DNA of 12,382 bases, from positions 1-12,382 of the forward strand of contig DATKHB010000022.1 of the NCBI GenBank assembly GCA_035510455.1. Direction: 5' to 3'. The position numbers and the translations under genes are program-made. Position 1 is the first letter of the stretch. Each line of letters opens with the position of its first letter. Below the pieces are notes generated by a model, which was not told where the DNA came from, ran no database searches, and saw nothing but the letters and a program-made list of their open reading frames with translations. This DNA comes from DATKGL01 sp035510455. Lineage in GTDB: Bacteria > Patescibacteriota > Saccharimonadia > Saccharimonadales > UBA4665. Shown piece by piece: positions 6,468-12,288 of the stretch.

Positions 6468-7076
6468 ATGTTTGGGCACCAAGACGATCAAGTTACTACC
6501 GATCCGTTAACGGATAATTCTTCACCAGCTCAACCCGCTAATGACAATTCGTTCGTGGTTGGCGATAATGGTAGCCACTCTGATAGTCCTACTAGTCTCA
6601 CCGAACCTTCAACTGAGCATCAATCAGATTTGCCAGTACCGACGACTTCGGATACGCCATCCTTGCCCGAAGAGCCACAAACCAGTGACAATGATAACGA
6701 TAACGTGACTACTAATCCGAACCATGACTTAATAATCCCAACTTCGGACGATACGAGCGCTGATCCTGTTTCTGCCCCAGACGACGTAACTCCTAAAGTT
6801 AACGAACCAGATTCAGATTCCTCGACTAACGATTTGCTTGACGTCAAGAAAAAAGCCTTGCAGGAGCTTACTCCTCTTGTTAGCCACCTTGAACAGCCCC
6901 CAGAAGAGCAATTCCGAACCATGATGATGATGATCCAAGCATCTGATAACCAATCACTTATCGAATCTGCTTACGAAGCGGCGCATAAGATAACTGATGA
7001 AAAAGCTCGAGCCCAAGCTCTCTTAGACGTAGTTAATGAAATAAACTATTTCACTCAAAACCCATCAACTGAGTAG
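6468..7076 (+). CDS. Unknown acidic, mostly disordered protein
   Basis: The only complete plus-strand gene, encoding 202 residues. The first 109 residues contain no Lys or Arg, about 22 Asp/Glu and many Ser, Thr, Pro and Asn (DNDNDNV, PTSDDTSADP), so this part should be an acidic, disordered tail. From about 122 the sequence becomes helical and mixed-charge: DVKKKALQELTPLVSHL, then QFRTMMMMIQASDNQS with four consecutive Met, then AYEAAHKITDEKARAQALLDVVNEINYF. No signal peptide or membrane segment is seen. The start is supported by AAGGGGG and an extended -10. It is convergent with groEL (15 bases between stops). I do not recognise the family. An antisense frame over 6620-6922 is a low-complexity shadow. 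The stop is TAG. Confidence 0.8.
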   Translation: MFGHQDDQVTTDPLTDNSSPAQPANDNSFVVGDNGSHSDSPTSLTEPSTEHQSDLPVPTTSDTPSLPEEPQTSDNDNDNVTTNPNHDLIIPTSDDTSADPVSAPDDVTPKVNEPDSDSSTNDLLDVKKKALQELTPLVSHLEQPPEEQFRTMMMMIQASDNQSLIESAYEAAHKITDEKARAQALLDVVNEINYFTQNPSTE

Positions 7077-7089
7077 CCCTTAGGCTACT
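7072..7089. terminator. Stem-loop between convergent genes
   Basis: AGTAGCC (7072-7078) pairs perfectly with GGCTACT (7083-7089) around loop CTTA. The stem includes the TAG of the acidic-protein gene and ends 2 bases before the groEL stop, so it can act on both transcripts. The plus-strand tail (ATTTACAT) is only weakly T-rich and the minus-strand tail is not, so termination efficiency is uncertain. Confidence 0.5.
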
Positions 7090-7091
7090 AT

Positions 7092-8732
7092 TTACATCAT
7101 CCCCATACCGCCCATATCAGGAGCGGCTGGTGCGTCTTTCTTTTCTGGTACTTCTGCGACCAAAGCTCCCATAGTGGTGGCTGTTCCGGCAATTGAAACA
7201 GCATTTTGAAGAGCTTCTTTGGTTACGCGCGTAGGGTCAATTACTCCAACTGATTTAAGATCTACAAGCTTAGCCGGATTGTTTACATCAACGCCTTGCC
7301 CAACTTTAGCAGCCTTAACCTTAGGCAACCATTCATCTGCGTTAAGGCCAGAATTTGTAAGTAGGATTCTGAAGGGTTGTTCAAGGGCTATCTGAAGTAT
7401 TTTGGCACCGGCTGCTTGTGAGTCGTTGCCGTCGGTCTTGATTACGTTAGTCAAATTAACCAGAGTTACGCCGCCGCCAGGCACAATACCTTCATCGAGG
7501 GCCGCTTTGACAGCCGCAACAGCATCGTCAACGCGGAATTTCTTCTCTTCGATTTCAGTTTCTGTAGCGCCACCAACTTTTATAACGGCTACTTTACCGC
7601 TTAAGCTAGCCCGTCTCTTTTCGAGGTTCTCTTTGTCGTATTCGCTGGTCGCTTGAGAAACTTGGGCATTAATCTGCTTAATCCTAGCCTGAACTTCGGC
7701 TGATGATCCCCCGCCTTCGATAATCGTTGTCTGATCTTTGGTGACAATCACTCTTCGGGCAGTCCCTAGCATATCCAGCTCAGCGTTTTCGAAGTTATAG
7801 CCGCTGTCTTCGCTTATAACTGTCGCTCCTGTCAAGATAGCGATATCGTTTAAAATATCCGTTCGGCGATCACCAAAAGCTGGTGCTTTGATAGCGACCG
7901 TATTAAATACACCTTTCAAACGATTTAGTACAAGTGTGCCTAAAGCCTCGCCCTCTACATCTTCAGCGATCAACACTAGATCTTTCTTGCCTGATTGAGC
8001 CATTTTTTCCAAAACAGGTAAGAAATCCTGTATTGAACTAATCTTTTTATCTGTTATTAAAATTGCTGGCTTGTCATAAACAGCTTCCATTCTCGCTGTA
8101 TCAGTTACCATATAAGCGCTAACAAAACCCCGGTCAAAAGTAAAGCCTTCAACGACTTCGCTTTCTAACTTCAAACCTTGTCCTTCTTCAACAGTAACAA
8201 CACCGTCCTTACCGACTTTTTCGATAACCTCGGCGATTAATAGGCCGACTTCTTTGTCGCCAGCCGAAATAGTAGCTACCTCAGCTACTCGAGATTTTTT
8301 GCCCTGAATATCTTCTGTAAATGATTGAAGTTTGGCAATAACTTCTCGAGCAGCGCCTTCTAGACCTTTGCGCAGTAGCATCGGGTCATGGCCGGCAGCG
8401 ATTAATTTATTGGCCTCGTTAAGAATATGGTAAGTCAAAACTGTGACGGTGGTAGTACCGTCTCCGGCGACATCATTCATCTTGGTGGCAGCTTGCTTAA
8501 TCAGCTCAGCGCCGACTTTGTAGCCCAAAGTTTCGTCGTCAACTTCGGCTATCTCAACACCTTTAGCAACGGTAACTCCGTCGTGGCTGACGGTTGGATT
8601 GCCATAGGACTTGCTGATAACTACGTTACGACCCTTTGGCCCCATGGTAGTCTTTACTGCGTCATATAATATTTTTGCTCCACCCAGCACTCGGCGCCTC
8701 GCATCGTCATCATAAAAAACTTTTTTTGCCAT
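7092..8732 (-). CDS. groEL: Chaperonin GroEL (Hsp60)
   Basis: The large chaperonin subunit, which forms ATP-driven double rings that fold proteins with GroES in the cytosol. The 546 residues are full length. Motifs include TTMGPKGRNV (28-37), DGVTVAKG, the nucleotide site NDVAGDGTTT (86-95), the apical-domain segment KAPAFGDRRTD (about 282-292), the intermediate-domain VDDAVAAV with a conserved Asp (about 401-408), GIVPGGG (415-421) and a short GGMGMM tail. The gene follows groES after 27 bases; its Shine-Dalgarno (AGAAGGA) is about 10 bases from the ATG, similar to groES. It is probably transcribed only from the groES promoter under CIRCE control, since no separate promoter is evident. The stop is TAA. 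Confidence 0.98.
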   Translation of the reverse strand: MAKKVFYDDDARRRVLGGAKILYDAVKTTMGPKGRNVVISKSYGNPTVSHDGVTVAKGVEIAEVDDETLGYKVGAELIKQAATKMNDVAGDGTTTVTVLTYHILNEANKLIAAGHDPMLLRKGLEGAAREVIAKLQSFTEDIQGKKSRVAEVATISAGDKEVGLLIAEVIEKVGKDGVVTVEEGQGLKLESEVVEGFTFDRGFVSAYMVTDTARMEAVYDKPAILITDKKISSIQDFLPVLEKMAQSGKKDLVLIAEDVEGEALGTLVLNRLKGVFNTVAIKAPAFGDRRTDILNDIAILTGATVISEDSGYNFENAELDMLGTARRVIVTKDQTTIIEGGGSSAEVQARIKQINAQVSQATSEYDKENLEKRRASLSGKVAVIKVGGATETEIEEKKFRVDDAVAAVKAALDEGIVPGGGVTLVNLTNVIKTDGNDSQAAGAKILQIALEQPFRILLTNSGLNADEWLPKVKAAKVGQGVDVNNPAKLVDLKSVGVIDPTRVTKEALQNAVSIAGTATTMGALVAEVPEKKDAPAAPDMGGMGMM

Positions 8733-8759
8733 AATTATTTAATCCTTCTCGTTATGTCT

Positions 8760-9026
8760 TTACTTAACGGTTGCTAAAATATCTTCTTCTTTTACTAATA
8801 TGAATTCCTCACTGCCGATTTTTACGTCAGTAGTGCTGTAACCCTTATAGATAATCTTGTCACCGGTTTTAACCTGTTTTACTTCTTTACCAACCGCAAT
8901 GACCTTGGCTACTTTCGGTTTTTCCTGGGCGTTGTCCGGTAAATAAAGACCGCTGGCCGTTTTAGTTTGGGGAACTTCAGATTGGGCCACTACATAGTCT
9001 TTTAGTGGTTGAATAGGTGTGCTCAT
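8760..9026 (-). CDS. groES: Co-chaperonin GroES (Hsp10)
   Basis: An 88-residue co-chaperonin that caps the GroEL ring as a heptamer. It has the PIQPLKDYVVAQ beginning, the mobile-loop region TKTASGLYLPDNAQEKP (about 21-37), the central KVIAVGKEVKQVKTGDKIIY and the terminal EFILVKEEDILATVK. It is slightly shorter than the usual 95 or so residues but complete. A strong Shine-Dalgarno, AAGGAGG, lies 11 bases before the ATG. The 110 bases upstream hold a sigma-70 promoter and two CIRCE-type operators, so it opens the heat-shock operon groES-groEL. The stop is TAA. Confidence 0.97.
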   Translation of the reverse strand: MSTPIQPLKDYVVAQSEVPQTKTASGLYLPDNAQEKPKVAKVIAVGKEVKQVKTGDKIIYKGYSTTDVKIGSEEFILVKEEDILATVK

Positions 9027-9062
9027 TTTGCGATATTCCTCCTTGGTCTTAATTGAGTTTCA

Positions 9063-9089
9063 TTAGCACTTTATGCATTTGACTGCCAA
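9063..9089. promoter_or_regulatory. Second, degenerate CIRCE-like operator
   Basis: TTAGCACTT, nine bases, then GACTGCCAA. Against the CIRCE consensus TTAGCACTC-N9-GAGTGCTAA the left arm matches 8 of 9 and the right arm 7 of 9, with exact spacing. It begins 4 bases from the stronger copy, so the two centres are 31 bp apart, close to three helical turns. It would lie in the groES leader. Function is inferred. Confidence 0.6.
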
Positions 9090-9093
9090 TGTA

Positions 9094-9120
9094 TCAGCAC
9101 TCATAATATAAGAGCGCTAA
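9094..9120. promoter_or_regulatory. CIRCE operator (HrcA binding site) of groES-groEL
   Basis: TCAGCACTC, nine bases (ATAATATAA), then GAGCGCTAA. This differs from TTAGCACTC-N9-GAGTGCTAA at one base in each arm. The nine-base spacer carries the -10 of the groES promoter on the minus strand, so bound HrcA would block RNA polymerase. HrcA itself is not encoded in this window. Confidence 0.85.
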
Positions 9121-9132
9121 TTAATCTGTCAA
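9103..9132 (-). promoter_or_regulatory. Sigma-70 promoter of groES-groEL
   Basis: On the minus strand a perfect TTGACA (9127-9132) is followed after 16 bases by TATATT (9105-9110) or after 18 bases by TATTAT (9103-9108). The -10 falls inside the CIRCE spacer. The -35 ends 4 bases from the stop codon of the upstream 201-residue gene. The leader is roughly 70 bases and contains the second CIRCE-like site. Confidence 0.75.
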
Positions 9133-9136
9133 GCGC

Positions 9137-9742
9137 TTAGGGTTGTTGAGCACTAAACGGCAACCTAAATATTAATTCTTCGGTTAAACTTACCAATCTT
9201 AAATCGTCTTCGTTCGGAGGTAGTAGGCGGCCGGGATCCAAATAATCCTCATTACTAAGTATACCCGCGCCAAAGTTCCCTTCCGACAAATCTCTCTCTA
9301 GTCTTTCTCGGTCTATAGACAACTCATCATTATCCTCAAAGACTACAACGTGTTTTGGTGTCACAGCAAACTTTACTTCTTCGTCCCCCCCATACGTTAA
9401 TTTAAAGAATAGCATGCGCCAATTTCCAGCTTTATCTTTGAGATACTGGTTGTCGGTGTAGGGCAAATAAACTCCAAGTCTATCGGGATTACCAGATAGG
9501 CTGTCCCTGTTGCCCCGGCTAAGAATAATCCTAGTGGCGGGTAACGGCATCTCCCTTATTGTGTGCTGGTAGTAATGAACAGAGAGATTATTTCCGCTAG
9601 CTTCTTGTTGGGCTCTGGTTGCCCAGTTTAAGATATAGTCTCCCTTACTTAAAACAAGACCACAATATGCTTGAACGGCCTCTTCAAGTTTTGGGTCTGG
9701 TGACTCGGGAAAATTTCTTATCCGTCTAGGATTTCTAATCAT
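9137..9742 (-). CDS. Unknown 201-residue soluble protein
   Basis: I do not recognise this protein. It starts with a basic segment (MIRNPRRIRNFPES) and continues with a mixed alpha/beta pattern. Notable stretches are LSKGDYILNWATRAQQ, LPATRIILSRGNRD, LGVYLPYTDNQYL, NWRMLFFKLTYGGDEEVKFAVTP, an acidic segment (FEDNDELSIDRERLERDLSE) and LTEELIFRLPF near the end. There is a single cysteine (C27), and no signal peptide or membrane segment. No Shine-Dalgarno precedes the ATG; TAAAAT ends exactly 6 bases before it, so a leaderless message is possible. An ATG further upstream hits a stop at once, so 9742 is the first usable start. Transcription would run directly into the groES promoter region. The stop is TAA. 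Confidence 0.7.
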   Translation of the reverse strand: MIRNPRRIRNFPESPDPKLEEAVQAYCGLVLSKGDYILNWATRAQQEASGNNLSVHYYQHTIREMPLPATRIILSRGNRDSLSGNPDRLGVYLPYTDNQYLKDKAGNWRMLFFKLTYGGDEEVKFAVTPKHVVVFEDNDELSIDRERLERDLSEGNFGAGILSNEDYLDPGRLLPPNEDDLRLVSLTEELIFRLPFSAQQP

Positions 9743-9913
9743 AAGTATATTTTATCGTTTCATCGCCTAATACCTACCAATAAATATAGTTTTGTAATTT
9801 TAAAACTTCTTCCCTATTTTGTCAATTATATTCTTGCACACCTATATACTTGACGTTACCATAGCTACTACTGACCTCAAATAAACCTATAGAGTTTAGG
9901 CAGTTAATTTATA
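9743..9913. other. AT-rich 171-base intergenic spacer
   Basis: It holds the candidate -10 (TAAAAT, 9749-9754) of the 201-residue gene and, next to the upstream gene's stop, a weak stem-loop (TAAAC 9882-9886 with GTTTA 9894-9898, then TTTG on the minus strand) that may end the upstream transcript. I see no tRNA or small ORF that I could support. Confidence 0.4.
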
Positions 9914-10936
9914 CTAATTATTTGCCACAACAGCGTTTAGCGATGTTTGAAGCTGAGCAACACTTGGCTTTATATTCTCCGCCTGCAAGGCAGCTTCTGG
10001 CAAAACAACTGTATTCAGTTCGTTAGTATCATTGGCAAAATCGGTATTTAATCCATCGAAACCGAGACCTGTCTGAGCAGAAGAATTATCAAGTGCTATC
10101 CACGAATTAAGGTCGATACCCAATTTAGTTAAAAAGTCATTAGCATACAGCTTCTCGGTAGCCGCCATGCCTGATGGGACAGTAACATGGGGTGATTCGT
10201 TACTCTTAAGATTGGCAACATATTGTACTTCATACTCCATTGTTTGTTTAAGAGTTGTCGAGGGATTCGTATTGGGGTTTTTAAGTATCGATTCCAGAGC
10301 AATAATTGGGCCATACAACCTACTAATACAATAGGGCGTAATATTAGTACCAGATGGGTTAAGAAAGCTTTCAGTTGACATGCTACTAGTTGAAGTGAAT
10401 AGATTATTGAGGTCTGTATACTCCTTATGAGTTTGTCTTGCCTGGGGTAAGATGCTAGCTAATATAAAGGAGTGATATACTGGCTGTGCTTGTTTAGCAG
10501 TTTGCAAATCTGTTTTAATTTTGTACTGTAGGGTCGTATATTGAGCATCAGCACTGCCCGTACTATTTGAAGCGTTCCAAGCCATAGTGGCAGTGGTGCT
10601 ACAATCATACATCTTAGCGAAAACACCACCATTACTCTGAAGTAATGTGTGCATATCTTCAGCATAATAGGAGTAGCTTAGACTGGCTGTATATTGCTTG
10701 TAGGCTGTTTGATAATTGTTGGCAAGCTTTAGTTGGTAAAGTACTAGTCCTAAAAGGACAAGCAAGATCACTATGATTCCTGTGATAATTTTAGACTTCT
10801 TGGTAAACTTTTTAACTGGTTTTGTGGGTCGTGTCGATGAGGCGGATGAAAGCGTTTGGTTATTAGTTGGGGGTTGTTCCGTTTGATCTGATGAAACATT
10901 GTTCCGATTTTCAGGAGTTTGTTGTGATTCTTCCAT
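9914..10936 (-). CDS. Unknown single-pass membrane-anchored extracytoplasmic protein
   Basis: I do not recognise this protein. From the chosen start (MEESQQTPENR) it has 340 residues: a polar N-terminal part of about 48 residues ending in a lysine-rich stretch (KPVKKFTKKSK), one strong membrane helix (about 49-69, ITGIIVILLVLLGLVLYQL), then about 270 residues rich in Ser, Thr, Asn and Gln, probably outside the membrane and mostly helical. Two cysteines in that part (C112 in YDCST, C203 in PYCISR) could pair. The frame extends to an ATG at 10966, but the added MHVCVICCSR looks non-coding and neither start has a Shine-Dalgarno. TGATATGCT ends 8 bases before the ATG at 10936, favouring it as a near-leaderless start. 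Surface anchoring is inference. The stop is TAG. Confidence 0.75.
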   Translation of the reverse strand: MEESQQTPENRNNVSSDQTEQPPTNNQTLSSASSTRPTKPVKKFTKKSKIITGIIVILLVLLGLVLYQLKLANNYQTAYKQYTASLSYSYYAEDMHTLLQSNGGVFAKMYDCSTTATMAWNASNSTGSADAQYTTLQYKIKTDLQTAKQAQPVYHSFILASILPQARQTHKEYTDLNNLFTSTSSMSTESFLNPSGTNITPYCISRLYGPIIALESILKNPNTNPSTTLKQTMEYEVQYVANLKSNESPHVTVPSGMAATEKLYANDFLTKLGIDLNSWIALDNSSAQTGLGFDGLNTDFANDTNELNTVVLPEAALQAENIKPSVAQLQTSLNAVVANN

Positions 10937-10944
10937 ACGTGAAC

Positions 10945-10953
10945 AGCATATCA
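10945..10953 (-). promoter_or_regulatory. Extended -10 of the membrane-anchored protein gene
   Basis: TGATATGCT on the minus strand shares the TGATATnnT form with the boxes before argS and the DUF1361 gene. The hexamer ends 8 bases before the ATG at 10934-10936. No good -35 is seen. Confidence 0.4.
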
Positions 10954-10981
10954 CGCATACATGCATTTTAATATCAGACTA

Positions 10982-11000
10982 AGTTAAACAACCTTTAACT
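10982..11000 (-). terminator. AU-rich stem-loop after the small lysine-rich ORF
   Basis: AGTTAAA (10982-10988) and TTTAACT (10994-11000) form a perfect 7-bp stem with a 5-base loop, 34 bases after the small ORF's stop and before the promoter of the next gene. On the minus strand the tail is TTAGTCT, only weakly T-rich, and the stem is AU-rich, so termination would be modest. Confidence 0.35.
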
Positions 11001-11034
11001 AGGAGCCCATATACAAGTTTAAAATTCTATTGGT

Positions 11035-11157
11035 CTAACTATTTAAGTCTTTTTTCTTGAACGGTTTAACTTTAACTATCTTCTTCATTGCTTCGTCAAA
11101 AGGCATATCTATTTTTAGTGGTGGTAGTCTTTTTTTCTTAGGCTTGGGTTTATCCAT
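11035..11157 (-). CDS. Small lysine-rich protein (40 residues)
   Basis: A short frame from ATG 11155-11157 to TAG 11035-11037. It begins MDKPKPKKKRLPPLKIDMPF and continues DEAMKKIVKVKP, ending in KKKDLNS. Thirteen of 40 residues are Lys and one is Arg, so it is strongly basic. The pattern of a basic Pro/Lys lead, then a short hydrophobic strand, then PFDEAMKKIVKVKP resembles the short 'PF-EA-(K/R)-L' proteins seen in many bacterial genomes whose role I cannot state. TATTAT ends exactly 6 bases before the ATG; no Shine-Dalgarno is present. It lies alone between the transposase and the membrane-anchored protein gene. Coding is supported by composition and promoter geometry rather than by homology I can verify. 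Confidence 0.6.
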   Translation of the reverse strand: MDKPKPKKKRLPPLKIDMPFDEAMKKIVKVKPFKKKDLNS

Positions 11158-11163
11158 TTCTCA

Positions 11164-11169
11164 ATAATA
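11164..11169 (-). promoter_or_regulatory. Candidate -10 of the small lysine-rich ORF
   Basis: TATTAT on the minus strand ends 6 bases before the ATG at 11155-11157, the same geometry as other genes here. The surroundings are very AT-rich (tracts of T and A at 11187-11215), so chance occurrence is more likely than for the other boxes. Confidence 0.35.
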
Positions 11170-11248
11170 AACTAATTAGAAACAGTATGTATATTTATAT
11201 ATAATAAAGGGAGAATAATTAGACATATTTTAGTCTGTTAGTTGGCAA

Positions 11249-11280
11249 AGTTTTAGTTATTTGCGATAACAAGTAAAACT
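11249..11280 (-). terminator. Long stem-loop at the 3' end of the transposase gene
   Basis: AGTTTTA (11249-11255) pairs with TAAAACT (11274-11280), and GTTAT (11256-11260) with ATAAC (11266-11270), closing a 5-base loop, with a 3-base bulge (11271-11273): 12 bp in all. The stem overlaps the transposase stop codon. On the minus strand it is followed by TTGCC, not a T-run. It may protect or end the transposase transcript, or be part of the element's end. Confidence 0.5.
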
Positions 11281-12184
11281 ATGACTTATGTATTAGATTT
11301 TCGTAAGTTAGTTTCTTGTTATTAGCCGATTTAAACCACAGATCAAATCTCTCCCCATCAGTAAGCTTTCTAGTATTGTACTTATACATAAACTCATCAC
11401 AGTACTTATCTAAGTGCTTAGTGCTTACTCCCATATAGATAGCTTTAAGCCCTAGTTTTAGATGATCCCAGATACCACCCTCAATGGTGTTTGTGTGAAC
11501 TGGGCCTTTAGCAAACTCTAGGATGGAGTGATTAACACTATCGTGGGCGTAACCTCGCTTATTTAGGTTTTTATAGGCGGTTAATTGGTCACTATAAATA
11601 ATTGCCTCAGGGCTAATAGATTTTTGTATTTCTGGTATAAGAACTCTTGCACCTGAAGTTCTAACATGAGCTAGCTTAGTTCTTCCGCCACGCTCAACTG
11701 CGCCAAATACAATAGCTTTGTCAAACTTAGAGCCACGTACTCCGGGATTCTTGCCACCAATATAAGTTTCGTCTATTTCAACTATTCCTTCTAAGGGTCT
11801 ATCATCAAAAGTTGAGTTAATGCTATGTCTTATCCTATGGAGCATATGCCAAGCAGACTTTTGGGTAATACCTAAATACTTAGCTAGTTGGATAGAAGAT
11901 ATACCTTTCTTAAGGCTAGTAGCTAAATATATAGCTAGAAACCAGCTTTGCAGTGGTACAGCAGAATCTTCAAAGACAGTGCCGACTCTGACGCTAAAGG
12001 GTTGCCTACACACAGCGCATTTAAGTAGTCTGGTATCTTTTAGTTTATATATCTTTGCTCCCACTACCCCACACCTGGGGCAAGTTGAATTGTCTCCCCA
12101 GCGCATTTGTTGTAGATAATCTCTGCATGCTTTTTCATCTGGGAATCTTTTGTAGAAGTCTATTAGATTATTACCCTCATTCAT
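11279..12184 (-). CDS. IS1595/ISXO2-like family transposase, complete
   Basis: A DDE transposase of 301 residues, full length for the family. The N-terminal zinc ribbon has C35/C38 (CPRC) and C56/C59 (CAVC). A helix-turn-helix-like stretch (about 95-120, QLAKYLGITQKSAWHMLHRI) follows. The catalytic domain shows VEIDETYIGGK (first Asp D138), IIYSDQLTAY (second Asp D199) and VHTNTIEGGIWDHLK (N232, E235), and ends with the typical HLDKYCDEFMYKYNTRK. All catalytic residues are present, so it is probably active or recently so. It has a consensus promoter whose predicted start is the ATG itself. I could not find matching terminal inverted repeats on its two sides, so the element's limits are unknown. 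The stop is TAG. Confidence 0.93.
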   Translation of the reverse strand: MNEGNNLIDFYKRFPDEKACRDYLQQMRWGDNSTCPRCGVVGAKIYKLKDTRLLKCAVCRQPFSVRVGTVFEDSAVPLQSWFLAIYLATSLKKGISSIQLAKYLGITQKSAWHMLHRIRHSINSTFDDRPLEGIVEIDETYIGGKNPGVRGSKFDKAIVFGAVERGGRTKLAHVRTSGARVLIPEIQKSISPEAIIYSDQLTAYKNLNKRGYAHDSVNHSILEFAKGPVHTNTIEGGIWDHLKLGLKAIYMGVSTKHLDKYCDEFMYKYNTRKLTDGERFDLWFKSANNKKLTYENLIHKS

Positions 12185-12190
12185 ACCTCT

Positions 12191-12219
12191 ATTGTACCGA
12201 AGTAGTATGGTAATGTCAA
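12191..12219 (-). promoter_or_regulatory. Consensus sigma-70 promoter of the transposase (leaderless)
   Basis: On the minus strand a perfect TTGACA (12214-12219), a 17-base spacer and TACAAT (12191-12196) are followed by exactly 6 bases and the ATG (12182-12184). The best-formed promoter in the window, it predicts transcription starting on the A of the start codon. Confidence 0.75.
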
Positions 12220-12240
12220 GTATATAAGTGCGTATTCTTG

Positions 12241-12256
12241 AGGGTTCTCACACCCT
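12241..12256. repeat. Short inverted repeat between two divergent genes
   Basis: AGGGT (12241-12245) and ACCCT (12252-12256) can form a 5-bp stem. It lies between the divergent transposase and the right-edge gene and could mark an element end or a weak regulatory site. It is short enough to be chance. Confidence 0.25.
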
Positions 12257-12288
12257 ATTGGTACAGATCCATAGAAAAGGAGAATAAT

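Noticed and set aside
6620..6922. Minus-strand frame of 100 codons inside the acidic-protein gene
   Set aside because: It is antisense to a gene with a good promoter and Shine-Dalgarno; its Ser/Val-rich composition is the mirror of the Asp/Thr/Ser-rich coding strand.
7402..8669. Plus-strand frames at 7402-7656 and 8427-8669
   Set aside because: Both are antisense to conserved groEL and lack promoter or Shine-Dalgarno signals.
10937..10966. Longer start (ATG 10966) for the membrane-anchored protein
   Set aside because: The added MHVCVICCSR looks non-coding, and the -10 box at 10945-10950 would fall inside the coding region.
11158..12288. Terminal inverted repeats around the IS1595-type transposase
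   Set aside because: Comparing the two flanks by eye gave only short, scattered matches (such as AGAATA) with no consistent end and no target duplication.
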